A stretch of 64,000 nucleotides of DNA from Lycorma delicatula (taxonomy: Eukaryota; Arthropoda; Insecta; Hemiptera; Fulgoridae), in NCBI RefSeq assembly GCF_047948215.1, contig NC_134461.1, positions 126,738,512-126,802,511 on the forward strand, written 5' to 3'. How positions within the stretch are numbered: the first letter of the stretch is position 1; each line of letters begins with the position of its first letter. Below the pieces are notes generated by a model. The model was not told the DNA's origin, did no database searches, and saw only the letters and a list, made by a program, of their open reading frames with translations. Positions 56,406 to 64,000 of the stretch are shown piece after piece. The position numbers were made by a program, and so were the translations under genes.

Positions 56406-57535
56406 TAAATGTTAATGGTGAAATTCTTATCATTAAGGAACCTTTCCCTACATTTTAAAAATGGCCGGCTATCCACTCTTTATATATAACATAACATTCT
56501 CGTTTATATAATACGATTATACAAACCAAAAATTAATATACTAATTAATACTATTTCATAACATTCTCGTATGTTTTTTACAAAATTTATGCAATTGATC
56601 TCCAATATTACATTTTTTTATTCTTATGTTTAAAACTAACGTTTATTTTTGAGACCGGTCTTGTTTACTCAACATCGTGTTTTACTCGTCTAAATACTTA
56701 ACCTTACGTTGTTTGTCAATAAATTAAATTTTTAATAGAATTTAAGCTGATTTTATTCAACATAACTGTATGGGAATTATTTTTTATTTAATTGATGAAG
56801 TATTTATTTGTATATATTTACGTAGAATTTTTTATACATTAAATATGCATAGGCAGGTTTTTAAATAAATGTAACGTTCATTTTTTCACTATTAAGTTGT
56901 GTAACAGACTGATATGCATGCAATAATTAATAGATAGATATATTATTAATATATATAGTGTTCTTAAATAATATTTAACGGAAAGAGATTAATTTTAATA
57001 AGAATTATTTAAAAATGCTCTATTTAGGTTAACATAACAAGCCTCTGATTAGTAGGACTAAATATTTATAATAAGCATGTATCAACATAGTTTATTTAGA
57101 TGTTTACATCTACTATTGATATTTAAAAAAACGCTACCTACCTTTATAAATTGATAACTTAATATATAAATAAAATTATAAATTGATACGTTTGAATTAT
57201 CTGACGTATAATGATAGATTACGGTTTATTTGATATTTTGATTTTATAATCAACATATATATTATTTATATAATAATTAACAGTAAAAGAAATAGGTTAA
57301 AGATAATTTTTGGGATCTTTTACGTAAACTGACGGCATTTTTAATCACTATAAAGCATGCCCTTTTAACTGGAGTTCTGAGAATAATTATGAGTCATGCA
57401 AAGTTCAATAGGGCAACCACTAGTTCCAGTTACTAATTTAATTATTTTTGTTTTTTAATCAATTTATTATTACTTTTATTTTACTAACATTAATATGTTA
57501 AATATAATTTAATCATCATACTTTATTTTAATGTT

Positions 57536-57566
<31 letters not shown>

Positions 57567-57979
57567 AAGTATTATTAATCTATATAACTAACTACAGTAC
57601 GTGAATATAAATTCATTGAGGAATCCTGAATTTAACTGTAAGGTTCAATTAGCATTATTGTAGAGTTGTCATTATTAATAATTTTTCGCTGTGTCAAAGC
57701 TTTGTAGGATATACTATTTTGTTTTTCTTAAAAAAAAAAAATTATAATTGGAATTATAAATAACAAGAAAGCGAAACAATTTTTTTTCTTTTTACTTTTT
57801 TCCAATTTTCCAAACTTGAATGCCTTTTTACATCCGTGTATACACGGTAATATTGTAAGCATGATGGCTAATTTATATATTAAAAAAATAATAAACAATT
57901 GAAAAATAATCACTGAATAAATAACAAGTAAAATTCAGTGTTAGTAAAAAAACAAAAAAAAAATCTGACAATTCCTATA
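56406..57979. other. Unannotated AT-rich stretch
   Basis: (TA)n at 57,538-57,559. No gene or shared repeat recognised; the minus frame 57,728-57,913 is a low-complexity Ile/Phe/Lys run. Confidence 0.4.
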
Positions 57980-58385
57980 AATGTGAGTTGTTTCTTATGC
58001 ACGGTTTTCATTTTACATTTTATTTAAATATAATACTTTGTTGTTTATTTAATTAATTATTTAGCTAACGCGGCGCGCATATCGTATTTAATTCGCGCGG
58101 GTGTGGCGGTACTACCGCCGGCAGTCCGCACTAACTAAACTAATGTAATTTCACAACTTACGTAGAACAAATTTCTCGTGTACGGTGAAAAGAAATATTT
58201 TTGCGAAAAATGGACTCGCTAGGTGGCACTGGGGTCGAGATATTTAGAAAAATTGTATTTATGGACCGATTTGATTCATATTCAGAATTCATATTAGTTA
58301 CATGAAAAGATAAATCTTTGCAAAAACTATACCCGCTAGGTGGCCCTGGTGACGACATATTTACGAAACAAACAAACAAAGAGAC
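57980..58385 (+). repeat. Rep-A copy 3, 5' part only, with a different 3' part
   Basis: From TTTCTTATGCACGG through GCGCGCATATCGTATTTAAT and GTAGAACAAATTTC the sequence follows Rep-A copies 1 and 2, then departs just before their tRNA-like module. The new 3' part contains a direct duplication of about 60 bp (about 58,188-58,248 and 58,298-58,365; both contain CGCTAGGTGGC) and ends in an AAACAAACAAAC run. Confidence 0.6.
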
Positions 58386-58392
58386 ATTCTTC

Positions 58393-58440
<48 letters not shown>

Positions 58441-58731
58441 CAATGTTCGTATGCGTGTCGATTATAGACTAAAAACTATGGTCCGCGTTGTCCCGGAGAA
58501 GGTTTAAAGCTATTGAATTTCTCGATCTGTGAAGTAAAAAAAAAGTTAGGGATGTGACTATGTTTAGTGAGTAAACCGAATTAAATCCGATAGATAGTGC
58601 TGTTGTTTTGCCAATTGGATTTATTTACATTTTGACTTTTATAAAGTGAAAGGTTAAATTTTATGAAATTACGAAATTTCCAATTTTTAATACTTTATCA
58701 AATTTTCAATTGTGTTCATTTAATCTATATA

Positions 58732-59404
58732 TACGAGGGTAAGTCAATTATCCGCAATTTAGTTATATTTTTGTTTATGTTGGTGGTACTGTCGTGTTGC
58801 GTAGATGACGCATGCGTGGTTTAATTTTTGTTATGTTTGTGCATGTTTGATGCTGCTAGGTTAGTTCCATTATCGCTGCCTGCCGTTAACCATGGCTCCT
58901 CCGCTTTCTATTTGCACCAATGAAGAACAACGTTCAGCGATCCGTTTTTTGTGGTCGGAAGGTGTATCAGGGTCCGGAATTCATCGAAGACTTTCGGTAT
59001 AGTACGGAAACAGTGTGTTGCCGTAACGGAGTGTCTACGAATGGATTGAAAAATTCAAAAACTGTCGCACAAGTGTTACGCACGACGAAGGAGCCGGACG
59101 ACCGTTTACCGCCACAAATGAGAAAACATTGAGCGTGCACGTGACATGGTTTTCTTAGACAGACGAGTAACTGTCGATGAAGTGACACATCGTTTGCAAA
59201 TTAGTACGGTTCTGCCTACGAAATCATCCACAATAGACTTGGGTTTCATAAAGTCTGTGCAAGATGGGTCCCAAAACAACTCACACAGTCGTATAAACAA
59301 ATGCGCTTGGACTATGTTGAAAAATGATGTACATGTAAGAATTCTATTTGTATTGCAATAAAATATATCACTACATTGTGGATAATAATTGACTTACCCT
59401 CGTA
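58732..59404 (+). mobile_element. mariner internal-deletion derivative with both terminal repeats
   Basis: Inverted ends TACGAGGGTAAGTCAATTAT (58,732) and the matching reverse complement ending at 59,404, flanked by TA on both sides (58,730-58,731 and 59,405-59,406). The total is 673 bp, about half a full mariner. It retains the first part of the transposase and the last few codons, with the catalytic core deleted. Such derivatives can be mobilised by a full-length relative. It is inserted in the Helitron-like element. Confidence 0.93.
58892..59315 (+). pseudogene. mariner transposase remnant, catalytic core deleted
   Basis: From ATG 58,892: MAPPLSICTNEEQRSAIRFL, then WSEGVSGSGIHRRL, after a frameshift VYEWIEKFKN and EGAGRPFTATNE, VFLDRRVTVDEVTHRLQIS, and after another shift YEIIHNRLGFHKVCARWVP. 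It then jumps to MRLDYVEK and a stop, where DYVEK is the typical end of this subfamily's protein, so the whole DDD domain is gone. It is a different subfamily from the mariner at 50.7 kb (terminal repeats and protein differ). Confidence 0.9.
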
Positions 59405-59450
59405 TATATAGTCAAATCTAGCAATAGCGAAGCATTCTCGGGTCTGCTAG

Positions 59451-59986
59451 TCTTCTATAAATTCTATATCCTCCCTCTTCTTCTTCTTTTATAAATTGTA
59501 CGTCAGACTTTTTTACCTTTCTTTATTTCAATCCAATTAGATATTTTGTTTCATTCAACATTACAAAATGGACTTTCCAAACCTACACATGTAACAGTAG
59601 TTTATTCTTTTTTAAGCCTGCCTTCTAAAATTAGGGTTAAAATGGTGTAACTTGTACTCATGTTTTTTCTGAACCTTAATTGGTGCTCATACCATCTATT
59701 TCACCTTTCACCACTTTATTTATTATTTTTTTTTTTAATTATTAAGGTCGAAGAGTAATAATTTCCAATTTTAATATCAGGGATTGTTAAGTTTTAAGCG
59801 GTGTGGAAATACGAGGAAAGTTTAGTAAGGTCGTTTATTGGCTTTGCATTTTAATTGTTTTAGTCATTTATACTGTGTTATAATAACTGTACACTTTCAT
59901 ATAACAGTACAATTACTGGAGAACAATCAGGAATTTATATTTATAGTTTTTAATGTTTATTTTATTTATTAATTGGATACGTATTC
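59451..59986. other. Unannotated AT-rich stretch
   Basis: Begins with CT-rich sequence (59,470-59,490); no gene or shared repeat recognised. Confidence 0.4.
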
Positions 59987-60086
59987 ACGTTTTATTATAA
60001 TTATAAAACGTTTGTTTATAAACGTTTTTAAATTTTTGTTTATATAAACAAACGTTATTTACTTTTATTATTCGTATAATAAAAGT
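59987..60086. repeat. Cluster of three hairpins
   Basis: Three perfect inverted repeats in 100 bp: ACGTTTTAT/ATAAAACGT (59,987-59,995 with 60,003-60,011), AACGTTTGTTTATA/TATAAACAAACGTT (60,007-60,020 with 60,043-60,056) and ACTTTTATTAT/ATAATAAAAGT (60,061-60,071 with 60,076-60,086). The first and second overlap by 5 bp and so would be alternative folds. Confidence 0.8.
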
Positions 60087-60441
60087 ATGTTACTTAACAT
60101 TTAATGTAATTCATACAATGTATATATTATTAGCAAATAGTAAATAATATATTTAATTAATGTACTATTTAATATTATAAAATAAACGAGTGAATGTGTA
60201 AAACTATTAAATAATTTATTAAATTCTGTTAATTATTGTATTTTTTTAATTTTTTTTACAAGTATTAATTTAATAATTATTTTAATTACAACATTTGGTT
60301 TTGTTTGTAAATATAAACATTTAATTTCAGGCTGTAGTAGAATTATTTTACACGTGATTTTTTTTTAACTATTCGTGCATTTATTTGTAGTCTATTTTTT
60401 TTTTTTTTAATTATGAAATATGACTGTAATTAGATATTTAT
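60087..60441. other. Unannotated AT-rich stretch
   Basis: No gene or shared repeat recognised. Confidence 0.4.
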
Positions 60442-60600
60442 TGCCAATCTCCATGGCTGAGTTGATAGCGTCTCGGCATTTCGTGCGGAGGTCCCGGGTT
60501 CGGATCCCTGGCAGCGTAGCATCTTTTCATACGCTAACAATTCATCAAGATAATGATCATAACTGTTGATGCCCACTTTTTCATAACAGAAAAAAAGAAA
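60442..60600 (+). mobile_element. SINE-2 copy
   Basis: Plus-strand tRNA-like head: CTCCATGGCTGAGTTGATAG (box A-like), AGCGTCTCGGCATTTCG (shares AGCGTCTCGGC with the copy at 51.8 kb) and CCCGGGTTCGGATCCCTGG (box B). A body of about 70 bp (TTTTCATACGCTAACAATTC) and an A-rich tail (GAAAAAAAGAAAAGAA) follow. The body differs from the 51.7-kb copy, so the two may be sister families with related heads. No TSD identified. Confidence 0.75.
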
Positions 60601-61743
60601 AGAATTGTAAATAAATATTATGAAAATACATTCATAAATTTTTTTTTCACGAAGAAATGATATGTAAAGAAAAATTAACTTTTACTTGTTTTATTTTAAC
60701 TCACAATGTTTTTTTTTTTTCATGTTTATCCTCATATCTTGCATCCTTAATTTAACATACTTCTTGAAATTGCCTATTTATAAAATTTTGCACAGTTACT
60801 AAGGTCAGGTGACATACAGTATTCCACCATTTCTTTTCCAAACATCCCCCCGTACGGGGGTAAATTTGTAAAATGTATATAAGCTACAAAAAGAGTTTTC
60901 TTAATTTATAATTGTATTTCAATAATCAAAAACATCACTATTTCGTTACTTTGTACAGTAAAAGTTTGATTGAAAAATTGTTTGATGTTTTAAATATATT
61001 AGAAATTTCAATATATGATGTTATCTTTTGAAATCCAAATTAAACTATTAATTAAAATCATGCAATGTATGATTAAAAATTTGATTAAAGTATGAGTAAA
61101 AAGTATAAAGCAGTTTTTAAAAATTTTTGTAAAATTATTATTGGATTATTGGATATCGGACTGTAATTTTAAGATATCTTAATATTTTTATGTTTTTATA
61201 AAGGATATTAATTATTATTGTAATTCTCATAATGAATTATAAGGTTTTGATTTTCAAATTATTGCATAATTTTTATATATTAAAAAAATTATTTTACTCT
61301 TATTCTATAATGTACTGGTATTATTTTAGTTATTAATTAGTATTATATAAATATAAAAATTGCATTGAGAACTATTTAAAAATAAAAAATTAAGTTTAGA
61401 TGCACGTTTCAATTGTTTGAAACGTACAGTCATCATCAGTACATATAGTGGAATTAAATGAGATAATATAATATATTATATATATTAGATAACACAGAAA
61501 ATTAATCCTTATGAAAATAAAATAAACGATAAAAGTCTGTATAAAAAAATGAACAGATGTAGCGTATGGTAGTTTAAAAATCTAAAATAAAAATGTTTTT
61601 TTTTAAGATAGCGTAAACATTTGTTTATATTTTATTTATTTTTATAGTAGAATTTTTTTTAAATAATTTCGCTGGTATTGTTTTGTTTTTTATTAACTTA
61701 TTTATATTTTTAATATATAGTTTTTTCTTTATATTATTGTAAG
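60601..61743. other. Unannotated AT-rich stretch
   Basis: No gene or shared repeat recognised. CCCCCCGTACGGGGG at 60,846-60,860 is a small GC-rich palindrome. Confidence 0.4.
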
Positions 61744-61755
61744 CAATGTTCGTAA

Positions 61756-61889
61756 TTTTTTTTTTGTCTTCAGTCATTTGACTGGTTTGATGCAGCTCTC
61801 CAAGATTCCCTATCTAGTGCTAGTCGTTTCATTTCAGTATACCCTCTACATCCTACATCCCCAACAATTTGTTTAACAAATGTCCCTAA
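61756..61889 (-). mobile_element. LINE-A copy 5, very short 5'-truncated insertion with target-site duplication
   Basis: Only the last 110-130 bp of LINE-A and its poly(A) are present (left end poly(T), then GTCTTCAGTCATTTGACTGG). The 12-bp TSD CAATGTTCGTAA is perfect at 61,744-61,755 and 61,890-61,901. The retained part is nearly identical to copies at 39.6 and 53.4 kb, pointing to a recent insertion. Confidence 0.93.
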
Positions 61890-61901
61890 CAATGTTCGTA
61901 A

Positions 61902-62205
61902 AGTACTGCTATACTTTTTGTTGTAACATTAAGGACTGTTGTAACATCTAGTTGTGCACCCCCCCTCCCTGTTGATTCCAATCTATTCGACCTAAAGTGT
62001 CCAAAAAATTGCAAAATTCAAAAGATCTTAATTTTGGTCTTTTTTTTAACTGCAGTAATAAACCTTCAATAAGAGCTTTTCAACAATATATCAAGTGGTA
62101 ATTATTTTCATTGGTTCCAGAGTTATAGTCAAATAAAATTTTAATTAATGAAATATTTGTATCTTACAAGGGGAAACCACATCGGTTCGTATCAGACCTC
62201 TTTTT
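61902..62205. other. Unannotated stretch
   Basis: Contains a C-rich tract near 61,959-61,971. No gene or shared repeat recognised. Confidence 0.35.
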
Positions 62206-62420
62206 TTATTAACTTTTTTTTAAATTTAAATGTATTGATTTATTAATTATTATTAACCTCTGATTGAAAAAAAAATTACAGTAAATAATTCGATAATAAT
62301 AGTAAAAAAAAAAATATCAGAAGTTATTAATGAAGTAAAATTTTGTTCTTTTCATTTAAAAAAATGTGGATATGTAATTAAATAGGCGTACAAGGACGTC
62401 ATATGGTGCCCGCATCAGAT
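62206..62420 (+). mobile_element. LINE-C fragment (RNase H region)
   Basis: Collinear with 37,150-37,370: TATTGATTTATTAAT, then a CTGATTG block, an A-rich centre, TCAGAAGTTATTAATGAA and AATAGGCGTACAAGGA, in that order and orientation. The short frames SEVINEVK and GVQG correspond to the RNase H region of LINE-C. Both copies share the same AT-rich, non-coding interruption, so they derive from an already damaged source. Confidence 0.6.
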
Positions 62421-62439
62421 TTTGTAAGTAAGAACCCGC

Positions 62440-63375
62440 CGGTTGGATCTTTCCTTCGTGCCGGTTTCTAACTCCCAGAATAGGGTAACTAATCCCGTCT
62501 ATATCGTTCCTGGGCCCCACCCCAGAAGCCGGGACTCGGTCTTTACGTCAGTGCCTCTAACGGGGACACCCCGGAAGGGGCAGCACCGCCGGGATTCGGT
62601 CTTTTTCAGCGAGCGGATGTTGGAGTCCCCGTGCCTCATCACCGCCGCCCACCCACGCAAGCACGGACGTACGGTGGCTCCGCAGGGAGCTGGCTGGCCA
62701 ACACTCATAATTTCCTCGCCAACCCCCCCTTCACTCACACTCATGACGACACTCACAGATCCTGATCGTGACTATACACACCCCTCAGTCCGGTGGCCCT
62801 TCATTCCACATATCGCAGACGCCGCAGGCACTACGACCCTTCCGGCGGTGTTCTGGCCTCCCGCAGTTTTAAAAGAGCTGTGACCTATCGGTCCCCGTAC
62901 AGGTCGCCGAAATATGCCCACGGCACAGCACCGATAACATCTGTTCTCATCCTTCCGGTTGACCGCCCTACAATGGACCCATCCGATTTTGATCCTCCCT
63001 TCTATCATACATTTAGCTGCGCGGTACATTGTAATAATCATGATGATTTTAGTTTTTCCAAAAGCGGGACGAATGGACGTCACCCGGAAGCCGTCAGCCG
63101 CCCCAATAACGGATGCTTCAGCGTCATGTATCTCTCGGTCAGTTGTATCGGCATCAACGTCCTTAACATGCACAACGGTCCGTTTATTGCCCAGAGACTT
63201 AATATCAATGCGTAAGTCCGGCCCTCTGACTGGTAGGGCAGCCGGCAACCACTCAGCTTTATTGGCTCCCTTGATCCACATATACAGTTCATCGGACGCG
63301 ACCCGATAGAGGGACAACTCCTCTACTTCTTCTTGCGTCACTGTCCCCTTAACCTCCTTCAGAAGATCTGCAACG
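62440..63375 (-). pseudogene. R1-like LINE ORF1 (gag-like) remnant with damaged zinc knuckles
   Basis: GC-rich for this window. The minus-strand frame (62,772-63,360) encodes a gag-like protein: VTQEEVEELSLYRVASDELY, SLGNKRTVVHVKDVDADTTD, GAADGFRVTSIRPAFGKTKI, IEGRIKIGWVHCRAVNRKDE, then a nucleic-acid-binding end. Knuckle 1 starts CYRCCAVG but has Ile where His is expected and has lost the last Cys; knuckle 2 keeps IC....H....C (ICGMKGHRTEGC) but lacks the first Cys. Such ORF1 proteins package LINE RNA. The order fits ORF1 of R1-clade LINEs. The 5' end stops near 63,375 and no reverse transcriptase follows; 62,440-62,770 is the decayed downstream part. Confidence 0.75.
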
Positions 63376-64000
63376 GAAAGTATATATATATATTTGCACG
63401 GAAAGTATAAATTCGCACTGGGTCCATCTATTGCGTTTTAAAATGATATATCATAATTCTAACCTAACATTTAATATTTTTTACATCTAAAGTGGCTAAC
63501 AGTTTATCCCAAGTAGTTTTCTCATACAGAAAAAATATATCGTTTTGAAGTAGGAGAATTTATTAATTTTTTTCTGTTTCACTGTTGGACATTTTTTAAA
63601 AGGTAATCTTCTGAGTTGCCTCCCCCACCCGTGTGGGCTTGGGGTGTGATGGTCTCATATCGAAAAAATACCGTTTAGAGATAGCATCGTGGGCTAAATT
63701 TTTTTTTTACATTCAACTTTTTTAAAGTTATGCATGAGTTACCGTACATTGTTAATACACGATATGTACGACAAAATAAAACATTAATGCTTATTAAAAA
63801 AGTATTCTCTTGCATTAAAAAAACCAAATTAATAACAACAGCAAATTTTAGCCTACAGATTTAACATTACATTTTTTTTTTTTTTTTTTAAATGAAGCAC
63901 AAAAAGTTGTTTTTATTTAATTTAATTATTTTAATTATCAATTTAGGTAGAGAGATACTTTTTTGTACTATTTTCGTTATGTTGGTTTGTTTTTTATTAA
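63376..64000. other. Unannotated AT-rich stretch to the window end
   Basis: (TA)n at about 63,381-63,395. A GC-richer phrase at 63,620-63,665 (CCCCACCCGTGTGGGCTTGG, GTGATGGTCTCATATCG) resembles the end of Rep-B copy 3 and contains a small CCACACGGGTGG-type inverted repeat. Otherwise nothing seen. Confidence 0.4.

Larger units (their letters stand above)
58394..59450 (+). mobile_element. Helitron-like element split by a mariner
   Basis: The left end TCTATATATATA, expanded into (TA)n to about 58,437, then AAGGCAATGTTCGTATGCGT, is of the form seen at the 5' ends of insect Helitrons. The right end CATTCTCGGGTCTGCTAG followed by T fits the 3' rule (CTRR, then T), with CTAGCA/TGCTAG as a possible stem (59,418-59,423 and 59,445-59,450). 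The base before the left TC is T rather than the expected A, perhaps because of microsatellite change. Without the mariner it is about 380 bp and non-coding. Confidence 0.6.

Noticed and set aside
62443..62883. Plus-strand frame of 146 codons, Pro/Ser/Thr-rich
   Set aside because: Antisense to the R1-like ORF1 remnant; GC-rich composition removes stops.
1..64000. LTR retrotransposon, endogenous virus, or multi-gene cassette
   Set aside because: No paired long terminal repeats, protease/integrase motifs, viral domains or clustered host-like genes were recognised.

Overview
The window looks like a piece of a large, AT-rich arthropod nuclear genome, probably an insect and quite possibly a hemipteran. 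The reasons are the dense mix of non-LTR retrotransposons, tRNA-derived SINEs, Tc1/mariner, hAT and Helitron-like elements, long dinucleotide microsatellites, and the absence of any bacterial operon structure, ribosome binding sites or compact coding. The hemipteran guess rests on general familiarity with such repeats and was not tested. I recognise no intact host protein-coding gene and no rRNA or true tRNA gene. Essentially everything that can be named is a mobile element or the wreck of one, so this is best read as a gene desert or intron-scale region.

Families, with working names used below. SINE-1: tRNA-headed SINE of about 290 bp, with copies near 0.8, 9.9, 13.4 (two, nested), 20.8, 28.6, 33.7, 34.6, 46.6 and 47.3 kb (two, side by side); several have 9-13 bp target-site duplications (TSDs). 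SINE-2: a second tRNA-headed SINE (51.7 and 60.5 kb, perhaps 29.2 kb). LINE-A: a reverse-transcriptase LINE with five 5'-truncated copies (15.3, 24.3, 39.6, 53.4, 61.8 kb). LINE-B: a second LINE with four copies (9.2, 31.6, 35.8, 49.2 kb). LINE-C: an I-like LINE with an RNase H domain (36.6 kb, fragment at 62.2 kb). An R1-like LINE ORF1 with damaged zinc knuckles lies at 62.4-63.4 kb. Rep-A, Rep-B, Rep-C and Rep-E are interspersed repeats that I could pair within the window but not classify.

DNA transposons: a nearly whole Tc1/mariner-superfamily element at 1.8-3.1 kb (one nonsense codon, one frameshift); a fold-back derivative of a related element at 18.0-18.9 kb; a decayed relative at 42.2-43.0 kb; a mariner with a lost 3' half at 50.7-51.4 kb; an internally deleted mariner with both terminal repeats at 58.7-59.4 kb, nested in a Helitron-like element; a hAT element of about 3 kb at 53.35-56.40 kb that carries a LINE-A insertion; and an inverted-repeat-bounded, non-coding element of about 1.35 kb at 45.1-46.4 kb.

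No gene set in the window forms a pathway. What can be reconstructed is insertion order: LINE-A into hAT, mariner into Helitron, SINE into SINE, SINE into LINE-B. The least explained items are the fold-back element, the 45-46 kb inverted-repeat element, the long repeat Rep-A with a pol III-like module, a 130-codon AT-rich open frame at 12.5-12.9 kb, and several perfect hairpins. I found no convincing new multi-gene biological system.
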